Shown: positions 32,007-37,397 of the stretch, in pieces | How the letters are laid out: every line of letters begins with the position of its first letter | How positions within the stretch are numbered: position 1 is the stretch's first letter | Source of the DNA: a virus | Direction: 5' to 3' (one strand) | DNA length: 37,535 bases | Virus record (IMG/VR): IMGVR_UViG_3300045911_000005 | Coordinates: 1-37,535 of that record | Program-made: the position numbers and the translations under genes | Notes under the pieces: model-generated | The model's database searches: none | What the model was told of the DNA's origin: nothing | Seen by the model: only the letters and a program-made list of their open reading frames with translations

Positions 32007-32221
32007 GACCGGTTGGGCACCTTCTTGCTGTGCGTGATTGCGTAGATTGCTTCTTTGGCTTCACGCTCAGAAGCAGCACTACCAGTGAACACTTGCGGAG
32101 CAAGCGCCACTTCAACACGCCACGTCCACGTGCGTGTGTTGCGGTCGTAACTATACGACCATGCACAGTTGCGCGCACGGCCGCTTACAGACTTGGGTTT
32201 GAGGGATATGACATTGCTCAT
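32003..32221 (-). CDS. Hypothetical small protein
   Basis: The start is ATG 32221 (GGAG upstream) rather than 32245, giving 72 residues. The N-terminus SNVISLKPKS is basic, followed by a compact beta-type stretch with several Trp (ARNCAWSYSYDRNTRTWTWR, about 16-35) and a helix with AASEREAKEAIYAITHS. This beta-beta-beta-alpha pattern resembles small DNA-binding domains such as phage integrase N-terminal (AP2-like) folds, but the assignment is speculative. Confidence 0.65.
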   Translation of the reverse strand: MSNVISLKPKSVSGRARNCAWSYSYDRNTRTWTWRVEVALAPQVFTGSAASEREAKEAIYAITHSKKVPNRS

Positions 32222-32247
32222 GCAAGGCTCCAATGGTTGAAACAAGT

Positions 32248-32279
32248 GTGCCGCTCAGTGGGGTTATTCCTCACGGCAC
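32248..32279. other. Inverted repeat in spacer 32222-32349
   Basis: GTGCCG (32248-32253) and CGGCAC (32274-32279) flank a partly paired interior. A second small stem, CAGCG/CGCTG, lies at 32280-32294. The same GTGCCG/CGGCAC pair is found in the longer hairpin at 28917-28943. No good promoter or T-run was found in this 128-base spacer. Confidence 0.45.
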
Positions 32280-32349
32280 GCAGCGCGTCACGCTGCCATC
32301 AGGGGACTTAGCGGAAAGGAGAACGCTCCCCACTCCTGGACGCAGTGGG

Positions 32350-32763
32350 CTACTCTGCCAATGTGGCAGTCAGCCGCAACTGGTTGTCTCCAGCGACCTT
32401 GCTTTGGTCAATCACATGTTGTGCTGCACGCTTGTCAAGGTTGCACTGCTTCATGATGTTGTCCAGCAGCATCTTCTCGTCCAAGCGCCGCGCACCGCGC
32501 ACAACTTGCACAGTAGCAGTGACGAATGGCGAGTCAACAACAACATGTGTTCCAAGGTCAGCGTGGTGCTTCTCAGCAAGAGGCAGCAGCGCCAGTCGTG
32601 CCACCTGCTTGCGTTCCTCTGCGGCCTTCGCTAGTGCGGACGCCATAGCATACTCGACAGCAGCCTGCACGTCCGGGCTGTTGATGACCGCAGGATGCTT
32701 GGTGCCGTTCTTGACGCCAAGGTTGCGGAAGGCCGTGATTAGCTTGTCTGTGAACGTGGCCAT
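32350..32763 (-). CDS. Hypothetical protein
   Basis: The ATG at 32763 directly follows the upstream stop. The 137-residue product has mixed helical and beta sequence: TFTDKLITAFRNLGVKNG at the start, a helical Ala/Lys/Glu stretch (about 37-65), a beta segment (THVVVDSPFVTATVQVVRGA, about 72-91) and a C-terminal helix-turn-helix-like region (LDEKMLLDNIMKQCNLDKRA). No family is recognised. A DNA-binding role is possible. A hairpin-bearing spacer lies downstream. Confidence 0.7.
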   Translation of the reverse strand: MATFTDKLITAFRNLGVKNGTKHPAVINSPDVQAAVEYAMASALAKAAEERKQVARLALLPLAEKHHADLGTHVVVDSPFVTATVQVVRGARRLDEKMLLDNIMKQCNLDKRAAQHVIDQSKVAGDNQLRLTATLAE

Positions 32764-33057
32764 TCAGCCCTCCCCAGCAGAGGCTTGAAGCAGCAGCACC
32801 GCTTCCTTCTTGTTGTTGAAGTGGCTGCTGATCTGCCGCACCATGTCTGCCACTGTTTGTGACAGCATAGGGCCGCACGACATGAAGGCACGCCCATCCT
32901 TGCAGAGTGTGAGTTCCCACACACTCCGGTTGGTGTAACGGATCTCAGGTTGTGGGTTGTAGGCATCGGGCTCAAACTCAAGCCATGCCTTTGCCACTGT
33001 GTCCTTAGCACATGCAGTGGCCGTGCGGAGCGCACGCTCCATCTCGACATCATTCAT
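32764..33057 (-). CDS. Hypothetical protein
   Basis: The start is ATG 33057 after AAGGAGCAG; the longer frame from 33129 would run through an upstream dyad. The 97-residue product has an acidic helix (VEMERALRTATACAKDTVAK), a beta hairpin with PEIRYTNRSVWELTLCKDGR (about 38-57) and a C-terminal helix. No family is recognised. Its stop is flush with the ATG of the next gene. Confidence 0.68.
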   Translation of the reverse strand: MNDVEMERALRTATACAKDTVAKAWLEFEPDAYNPQPEIRYTNRSVWELTLCKDGRAFMSCGPMLSQTVADMVRQISSHFNNKKEAVLLLQASAGEG

Positions 33058-33268
33058 TGTTCTGCTCCTTCTGTTGCTCTTGTGGTGCAATGCGCACCAC
33101 GTCGTAGTGGTCACTTGTCTGCTTGACATATTCTACGTGACCACTGTCGTAGAGTATAGCGTATGTCTGGTTTACTGTCAAGTGTGACCCTGACAACCAG
33201 ACAATCCAGCAGTCAGCGAGGCGATGCACAGTGAGTGAACGCCTCGGCTGCATTGGGAGTGTGTGCAT
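33050..33268 (-). CDS. Possible small protein overlapping a promoter
   Basis: A 72-residue frame ends eight bases inside the next gene (stop at 33050-33052), the tight overlap normal for this block. Its C-terminal half (TVNQTYAILYDSGHVEYVKQ, about 31-50) reads like a small SH3-type domain. However, the N-terminal third runs through an inverted repeat, no Shine-Dalgarno supports ATG 33268, and a textbook promoter lies inside the frame. A shorter GTG start is possible. It is either a real small gene or an accidental frame. Confidence 0.4.
   Translation of the reverse strand: MHTLPMQPRRSLTVHRLADCWIVWLSGSHLTVNQTYAILYDSGHVEYVKQTSDHYDVVRIAPQEQQKEQNNE
33153..33181 (-). promoter_or_regulatory. Leftward sigma-70 promoter with downstream dyads
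   Basis: Leftward TTGACA (33181-33176), 17 bases, TATACT (33158-33153). Downstream of it, AGTGGTCAC (33106-33114) and GTGACCACT (33137-33145) form a 9-bp inverted repeat, and GTGGTGC/GCACCAC (33082-33088, 33094-33100) a second, both in the leader before ATG 33057. It could drive the run from 33057 to 31454. The box also lies within a possible 72-residue frame, so one of the two calls may be wrong. Confidence 0.65.
33217..33246. other. Inverted repeat downstream of 33270-33629 gene
   Basis: CGAGGCG (33217-33223) and CGCCTCG (33240-33246) pair around a 16-base interior, extended by a near match (CAG and CTG) outside with a one-base bulge. It lies 24 bases after the stop of the leftward 119-residue gene, a terminator position, but lacks a T-run. 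Confidence 0.6.
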
Positions 33269-33269
33269 G

Positions 33270-33629
33270 TCACAGTTGTTGCTCGATGATATCTGCGATC
33301 TGTGCGAAGTTCAGCTTGAGGTTGTCGTTCACCTCGGACAACTTACATTCAACACCATTTACAAGCACCCAAGGGTCATGCGGTGAGGGATAAGGGCCAC
33401 CGTCGCCGTCCCACCAGCCATCTACATGTGATCTCGCAGGCACGTCGAGGTTGCGAAGTTCCTTCGGGTCCACGCCACTCACGAGACACCCAACACCGAG
33501 ACAGCAAAAGGCACGTGGGCCATGTTCAAGTGTTGGACCCCAAGCGACAAGGGAATGATGTGCTTGCTTGTAGTCGCCGCTACGCAATGCGGCAACCCAC
33601 TTGGCCTTGAAGTCAGGGTTCAACTTCAT
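33270..33629 (-). CDS. Conserved phage hypothetical (FCCLGV family)
   Basis: The start is ATG 33629 by ATGA overlap with the preceding stop, giving 119 residues. It belongs to a small, widespread phage family recognised by an N-terminal KLNPDFKAKWVAALRSGDYK and the Cys-rich FCCLGVGCLVSGV (about 41-53), then GWWDGDGGPY and a C-terminal helix (NDNLKLNFAQIADIIEQ). Function unknown; the Cys pair may bind metal. Confidence 0.78.
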   Translation of the reverse strand: MKLNPDFKAKWVAALRSGDYKQAHHSLVAWGPTLEHGPRAFCCLGVGCLVSGVDPKELRNLDVPARSHVDGWWDGDGGPYPSPHDPWVLVNGVECKLSEVNDNLKLNFAQIADIIEQQL

Positions 33630-33832
33630 ATCCCGCACTCCTTGTCCACACGTTCTGCAAGCCTGTCCGCATCATCTCGACTGTAGCCGCACGCTTGGAA
33701 GAAGCGCACGGCCTTGAAGTGACGGTTGTCCTGCTTCAGCATGAGTGCCAGTGACAAGCATGCCGCTTCTGGTACATCAGCACGGCTGCACACCCACGCA
33801 GCCAACACATTGAAGTGCCGCTTCTGGAACAT
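33626..33832 (-). CDS. Hypothetical small helical protein
   Basis: The start is ATG 33832, after the near-perfect Shine-Dalgarno AAGGAGGT; a longer frame from 33874 is rejected on that ground. The 68-residue product is helical and includes three Cys. Its phrases are FNVLAAWVCSRADVPEAACL and HFKAVRFFQACGYSRDDADR. No family is recognised. It overlaps the next gene by ATGA. Confidence 0.75.
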   Translation of the reverse strand: MFQKRHFNVLAAWVCSRADVPEAACLSLALMLKQDNRHFKAVRFFQACGYSRDDADRLAERVDKECGI

Positions 33833-33833
33833 G

Positions 33834-34070
33834 TCAGACCTCCTTTCTGCTTGCAGTGTATTCATGCCATGCATGCCCTAATGCACGCAGCGCCTTGGGG
33901 TGGTTTACCACGCGCACAATCTCTGCCATGTGGTAAGCGGCGATCTTGAAGCCTGCTGCCTTCATGCAGTCATGGATGTATAACCAACTACGATACTGGT
34001 CGGCGCTGAGCGTGTCCCAACGAACATGCTGGTTGTGCAAGTGTTCCCCACCTGTCACACGCAGTCCCAT
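33834..34070 (-). CDS. Hypothetical small protein
   Basis: The start is taken as ATG 34070 (GGAAGTG upstream), 16 bases inside the upstream gene, giving 78 residues. The sequence is His/Ala/Arg-rich with a helical core (DQYRSWLYIHDCMKAAGFKI, about 25-44; HMAEIVRVVNHPKALRALGH). No family is recognised. It ends one base before the next ATG. Confidence 0.68.
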   Translation of the reverse strand: MGLRVTGGEHLHNQHVRWDTLSADQYRSWLYIHDCMKAAGFKIAAYHMAEIVRVVNHPKALRALGHAWHEYTASRKEV

Positions 34071-34498
34071 AGCACTTCCACTCCCTTCTGTGTTGCAAAG
34101 CACATCGTCATGTTGCCGTGGTCGTTCACTTGCAACACGTAACCACGCCAATCCTCGGGCACGTTACCGTCTGTCTTGAGGATCACGCCATCGCGCACAT
34201 CTTGTTCGATGGCATTGAAGGCTGGCCAGAAGCCATAATCGGCAGGGTCGTCAGGGTGTGCGTCGAAATACACGTATGGCGGGCAGAAATCATTGATTGC
34301 GTCAATGAGTTCATCCAGCACTTCACTGTCATATTCGCCCGACCACGCACGATCGTCTGCCTCGTGAGCGTCACAAAGCAGTTTATCGAACTCCTCATCA
34401 CTCGGCAGCACATCAAGTGCTACGTCGAGGACGGCCGGACCAATGTCCTCTAACCGTGTCGTGCCTGAGGACACAGAACCAATGTGAACGCGCTTCAT
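34055..34498 (-). CDS. Acidic conserved phage hypothetical
   Basis: The start is ATG 34498 after AAGGAGG; the longer frame from 34570 would start in the upstream terminator-like palindrome. The 147-residue product is strongly acidic. The phrase LIDAINDFCPPYVYFDAHPD (about 70-90), followed by DYGFWPAFNAIE, is shared by many phage early hypothetical proteins. No catalytic motif is assigned. Strong acidity suggests a protein-binding or DNA-mimic-like role, which is speculation. Confidence 0.75.
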   Translation of the reverse strand: MKRVHIGSVSSGTTRLEDIGPAVLDVALDVLPSDEEFDKLLCDAHEADDRAWSGEYDSEVLDELIDAINDFCPPYVYFDAHPDDPADYGFWPAFNAIEQDVRDGVILKTDGNVPEDWRGYVLQVNDHGNMTMCFATQKGVEVLWDCV

Positions 34499-34532
34499 GT
34501 CTGCCTCCTTTCCTAGACAGCCGTTCATCAGG

Positions 34533-34563
34533 AAAAGGTGACTGCACAACTTGTGCAGCCACC
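34533..34563 (-). terminator. Leftward terminator built on the TGCACA-N3-TGTGCA palindrome
   Basis: Read leftward, GGTGG-CTGCACAA (34563-34551) pairs with TTGTGCAG-TCACC (34549-34537), 13 pairs including one G-U, followed by TTTT (34536-34533). It lies 11 bases after the stop of the 54-residue membrane protein. The core CTGCACAA-C-TTGTGCAG (34542-34558, as on + strand) is one of four related palindromes, so it may also be a protein-binding site. Confidence 0.7.
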
Positions 34564-34573
34564 CACCCATGCA

Positions 34574-34738
34574 CTACAGCCCGAGGCTGCGACGTATGGA
34601 CATGACGAACAGGCCTAGATCATTGGCCTGCCGTTCGGAGCCGAACAGTAGCGTCACGCCTATGATCAGCACACACAGTATGACGAGCAGGGCGGCCACG
34701 TCAACGAGTGCGTGCAGCCACAGTTTCCAATCACGCAT
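34574..34738 (-). CDS. 54-residue membrane protein
   Basis: This short frame starts at ATG 34738, two bases after the previous stop, and ends TAG 34574-34576. The product begins MRDWKLWLHALVDVAA and has one hydrophobic helix of about 22 residues (VAALLVILCVLIIGVTLLF core, residues 14-32), then a polar C-terminus (GSERQANDLGL, MSIRRSLGL). It fills the gap between two supported genes and ends just before a terminator, so it is probably real. The function is unknown; small early membrane proteins may act on the host envelope or in superinfection exclusion. Confidence 0.65.
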   Translation of the reverse strand: MRDWKLWLHALVDVAALLVILCVLIIGVTLLFGSERQANDLGLFVMSIRRSLGL

Positions 34739-34740
34739 CG

Positions 34741-34965
34741 TCACACCTTCTTGCCGGCTTCACGCAGCACAGCCTTCACAGTCTGTGCTTCCTCACCACG
34801 CCACGTTCTCAGGTTGGACAGGATGTAGAGCGCCTGAACGCGGCGCCTCTCACCAGTCATTCCCATGCCAGTCCGTGCGTAGGCCGCAGCATACTGCAAC
34901 AGGTGTGTAGGACTCGCACCCTTGGCTGCCTGCACAACAACGCGGCACGCTTCATCGAATGTCAT
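34741..34965 (-). CDS. Conserved phage hypothetical (LSNLRTWRGEEA family)
   Basis: The start is ATG 34965 with GGAGGG upstream, 74 residues. It has MTFDEACRVVV at the N-terminus and QALYILSNLRTWRGEEAQTV (about 45-64) at the C-terminus, a pattern repeated in many phage early small proteins. Function unknown. A GC-rich dyad lies between it and the bL12-like gene upstream, and it lies just before the membrane-protein gene. Confidence 0.75.
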   Translation of the reverse strand: MTFDEACRVVVQAAKGASPTHLLQYAAAYARTGMGMTGERRRVQALYILSNLRTWRGEEAQTVKAVLREAGKKV

Positions 34966-35000
34966 GTCAACCCTCCATACCATGCAGCGGTTCTTCGAGA

Positions 35001-35029
35001 GGGAGCAAGCACAAGTTGTGCTCGCTCCC
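35001..35029. other. Inverted repeat with AGCACA-N3-TGTGCT core
   Basis: Perfect AGCACAA-G-TTGTGCT at 35008-35022 is extended by GGGAGC (35001-35006) and GCTCCC (35024-35029), with an A/C mismatch between that becomes a G-U pair in the leftward RNA. It sits in the 70-base spacer between two small genes. There is no T-run after it. It is one of four related palindromes. Confidence 0.85.
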
Positions 35030-35035
35030 GTAGCA

Positions 35036-35365
35036 CTACTGCCTCAGCAACGCTTCAACGATGTCCTTGGCGGTCTTAAGGTTGCAGTCAGTGAGCACGC
35101 GGACAGCCTGCACCGCCTCAATCTTGTTGTTGCGCGCATTGCGCAGCGCACTCATTGCAGCAATGTTGCGCTGCGCATGATCGACGACAGCCCGCATGTC
35201 ATCAAGGCTGAAGTCGCACAGGTAGAGCGTCTCGCCATCGTTGGTCACGACATCCACACTGATGCAGCCGTGATACTCCCTGATCACGACCTGATTGATG
35301 CGCGTGTTTGACGGAACCTGCGCAGTCTGCGAAACAATGCGCCGCACTTCCTTCTGGTTGGCCAC
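35036..35365 (-). CDS. Protein with bL12-like C-terminal segment
   Basis: The start is GTG 35365 after AAGGAG, with 109 residues; a longer frame from 35407 lacks a ribosome site. The last 30 residues, NKIEAVQAVRVLTDCNLK followed by TAKDIVEA, match the helical hairpin of ribosomal protein bL12 (NKVAVIKAVR..LKEAKDLVE) at about half of the positions. The remainder (VVIREYHGCISVDVVTNDGE, about 27-46) is beta-rich. It is the first gene after a strong promoter, so an early protein that may touch the ribosome or translation factors is a tempting idea, but unproven. Confidence 0.7.
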   Translation of the reverse strand: MANQKEVRRIVSQTAQVPSNTRINQVVIREYHGCISVDVVTNDGETLYLCDFSLDDMRAVVDHAQRNIAAMSALRNARNNKIEAVQAVRVLTDCNLKTAKDIVEALLRQ

Positions 35366-35426
35366 TTGTTGTGTCTCCTTTCCAACAACCTGCGGCACCA
35401 TTGCCACAGGTTATCGTGGAAGAATA

Positions 35427-35441
35427 TGCACACGTTGTGCA
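35427..35441. promoter_or_regulatory. TGCACA-N3-TGTGCA palindrome in leader
   Basis: TGCACA-CGT-TGTGCA at 35427-35441 lies about 20-30 bases downstream of the predicted start point of the 35464-35492 promoter, in the leader of the bL12-like gene. It is a plausible operator position or a 5' hairpin. Confidence 0.7.
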
Positions 35442-35463
35442 GTCACCCCACGACTTGTCTGTA

Positions 35464-35492
35464 TATATACCACACAAATGCATTACTGTCAA
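35464..35492 (-). promoter_or_regulatory. Strong leftward sigma-70 promoter
   Basis: TTGACA (35492-35487), 17 bases, TATATA (35469-35464), identical in boxes and spacing to the rightward promoter at 62-90. It would start transcription near 35457 and drive the small early genes beginning with the bL12-like protein. The terminator at 35704-35738 separates it from the 299-residue gene upstream. Confidence 0.85.
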
Positions 35493-35703
35493 GCCTGACA
35501 CCCCACATTACTTGCGTCACGACATCATGGGGCACCCACAACTTGCATGCCTGTCTGCCTGCCTGCCTGCCTGCCTGTCTGTCTGCATGGCAGGACATGC
35601 TAGGCCATCCGCGTCTAGGTGGCACGCATTATTTGTGCCGGGGAGGGATGGGCGGATAAGCATGCAGTCAGGGGGGATACGCAAGAATGCCTAGGGATGG
35701 AAC
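35493..35703. other. Gene-free spacer with (CTGY)9 repeat
   Basis: No credible gene is seen between the promoter at 35464-35492 and the terminator at 35704. Its main feature is nine tandem CTGT/CTGC units at 35551-35586, bounded by GCATGC (35545-35550) and ATGG. Short overlapping frames here have no Shine-Dalgarno and are repeat-driven. With the promoter and leader, the whole gene-free stretch is 35366-35747. Confidence 0.75.
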
Positions 35704-35738
35704 AAAAAAAGCCCCACACGGGGTTTCCGTGTGGGGCT
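35704..35738 (-). terminator. Canonical leftward rho-independent terminator
   Basis: A perfect 12-bp stem, AGCCCCACACGG (35710-35721) and CCGTGTGGGGCT (35727-35738) around GGTTT, is followed on the minus strand by TTTTTTT (35710-35704). It lies 10 bases after the stop of the 299-residue leftward gene and closes its transcription unit. Confidence 0.95.
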
Positions 35739-35747
35739 GGCCGAGTG

Positions 35748-36647
35748 TCACGCCATGCTCTGCGAGACGCCTTCACTCATGGGTTGCTCCGTGGCGATAT
35801 CCAGCAACGCCTTCCGATTGGCAGGGCTAGCGTCACGCCATGCGCGGATCATGTCGAGGAACACATCTGCCGCATCCCCAGACACAACGTAGTTTGATGC
35901 GGCGAGTGCGGAATGCAGAGCGGCCGCAGCCTGAGGAAGCGGCACGCGGGTAGGCGCATCTGCCTCGTTCCTCTCGCCTTCCTCTGTCTCGCGTTCCTCA
36001 CGTGGTGGCGCGCCAATCTTGGCGATGCTATCGCGCGTAACCTTGACCTTGGCGAACGCTTCAACTTCGTTTCCTTCCGCATCTTCCTCCACATAGCGCA
36101 CAGTGTGTTCGCTGGTGGTGGAAGTCATGGGCAGCATATACCGCCCATCCGGCCCGGTAGGCTTGGCAATCTTGTCGCCGAGGATAAACACCTTGTCCAC
36201 CTTGGCGACAGTATCGGCAGGAAGGAAGTAGTCGAGAGGCAGTGTCCAATCCGTGCCGCTCCACACGGGAACGGCGCCAGTAGTGGACATGCCACGGTAG
36301 ATGCCAGCAAGCGCGTTGACCGCTTGCAGACAAGCGCGTTGCTGCCTGGCACGCTCGGCGCGAGCCTTGTTGTGCAGCGTTGCGCCAATCTTGGCCTTGC
36401 TTGGAAGCTCATCACTGCCGAACAGAACCTTGCGGAGCCCGTTGGCGACATCCTTCCTACGTTCGGAGTGTTCCCACGGGGACCAATCGGATGACGGCGC
36501 GAACGTGCGGCGTTCCGGATCACTGACAATCGCCTGGCAGTGATAGACGAAAGCCGCGAATGCAGTCTCGGCCTTCAAGGCGTGGCCTTCACTTGCCTGG
36601 TAAGCGCGCACAGCAAGTGAGACCGGATCATTGGAGATAGTAGGCAT
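35748..36647 (-). CDS. Orphan 299-residue protein with its own promoter and terminator
   Basis: The start is ATG 36647 after AAGGAA; the longer frame from 36767 would cover the promoter area. I do not recognise the family. Residues 1-150 are helical and Ala/Arg-rich (SLAVRAYQASEGHALKAETA). Next is a hydrophobic stretch rich in Leu/Asp/Val (LDYFLPADTVAKVDKVFILG, about 173-192), then an acidic linker (REERETEEGERNEADAP, about 230-246) and a helical C-terminus. The monocistronic unit, placed next to the control region with two leftward -35 boxes upstream, looks like an early gene, perhaps a regulator or host takeover protein. Confidence 0.72.
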   Translation of the reverse strand: MPTISNDPVSLAVRAYQASEGHALKAETAFAAFVYHCQAIVSDPERRTFAPSSDWSPWEHSERRKDVANGLRKVLFGSDELPSKAKIGATLHNKARAERARQQRACLQAVNALAGIYRGMSTTGAVPVWSGTDWTLPLDYFLPADTVAKVDKVFILGDKIAKPTGPDGRYMLPMTSTTSEHTVRYVEEDAEGNEVEAFAKVKVTRDSIAKIGAPPREERETEEGERNEADAPTRVPLPQAAAALHSALAASNYVVSGDAADVFLDMIRAWRDASPANRKALLDIATEQPMSEGVSQSMA

Positions 36648-36768
36648 AGTGGCTTGTTCCTTTCTATGTGTGAGCAACGCGCGGTCGACATGCGACACGT
36701 TGTGCGCCAATGCGCGCCGTGTCGCACCGGGTAGCGCGCGCTGCCCGATACGTTCTACCCGATTCACT

Positions 36769-36816
36769 TGTCAAACAACGTGATGCGAACATAGCACGGC
36801 GCGCCCTTAGTGTCAA
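36769..36816 (-). promoter_or_regulatory. Leftward promoter(s) for the 299-residue gene
   Basis: TTGACA (36816-36811), 17 bases, TATGTT (36793-36788) form a good sigma-70 promoter read leftward. A second perfect TTGACA (36774-36769) lies downstream with only a poor -10 match. Transcripts would have a leader of over 100 bases, which includes a degenerate TGTGC palindrome at 36691-36707. Confidence 0.7.
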
Positions 36817-36822
36817 GCGCCG

Positions 36823-36839
36823 ATGCACACATTGTGCAT
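36823..36839. promoter_or_regulatory. TGCACA-N3-TGTGCA palindrome upstream of leftward promoter
   Basis: ATGCACA-CAT-TGTGCAT (36823-36839) has perfect 7-bp arms and lies six bases upstream of the -35 box of the 36788-36816 promoter, an activator or repressor position. Confidence 0.75.
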
Positions 36840-37240
36840 GGTGTCCAACGCGGCGTTTGGTGGCGGCGTAGGCAGATGCTGGCGTGTGCGTGTGCGTGTG
36901 ACGGTGTGCGTGTGTGACAGACCCTGGTGTGACGGTGTGCGTGTGGCAAACGCGTCCACCCCTACCGTCCAAAAGCCATGCTGCATTGCACAATACGCCG
37001 AGCGCACCCGTCACCCACACTGCCCGCGCAGCCAACCACACACCGGAATATGGTCCTACGCTAGGAACATATCCCCCCTACTTGGTGGATCCCAAAATGG
37101 GGGGCTTATGTTTGGGTGGCGCGTGTCGTCGCATATCAACCACTCCCTTCTTTTCAACCACTCCCTCTCATGCCACAACTACGCTTTCATCCATCACACC
37201 ACCACTCGCATACACGTGCCCACTGCAACACCCCACGCCT
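36840..37240. other. Non-coding control region with direct repeats
   Basis: No supported gene. The 19-base GTGTGACGGTGTGCGTGTG occurs at 36896-36914 and 36927-36945 (31-base period), in a GTGCGT-rich stretch from about 36881. Later, CAACCACTCCCT occurs at 37137-37148 and 37155-37166 (18-base period), and C6/G6 runs at 37074-37079 and 37099-37104 could pair. Iteron-like spacing suggests protein-binding sites for replication or packaging. Open frames here are driven by low-complexity sequence and lack Shine-Dalgarno sites. Confidence 0.7.
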
Positions 37241-37320
37241 TGTAGTGTGTTGTAGTGTGTTGTAGTGTGTTGTAGTGTGTTGTAGTGTGTTGTAGTGTGT
37301 TGTAGTGTGTTGTAGTGTGG
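37241..37320. repeat. Eight 10-bp tandem repeats
   Basis: TGTAGTGTGT is repeated eight times without interruption; the eighth ends in G instead of T. The 10-base period puts each copy on nearly the same face of the helix. A looser GT-rich stretch follows to 37396. The motif TAGTGTGTAG resumes at 130-139 on the far side of the promoter across the join. It is not a CRISPR array: there are no spacers. Confidence 0.95.
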
Positions 37321-37397
37321 CGTGTTGTTGCGTTGTTGTCGTGTGGTGTGTTGTGGTGTTGTGGTGTAGTAGTGTGGTGTGGTGTCGTGTTATTTGC

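Noticed and set aside
37241-37320. CRISPR array
   Set aside because: The repeats are 10 bases, head-to-tail and have no spacers, so this is a simple tandem array. No cas genes are present; the Cas4-like nuclease belongs to the recombination module.
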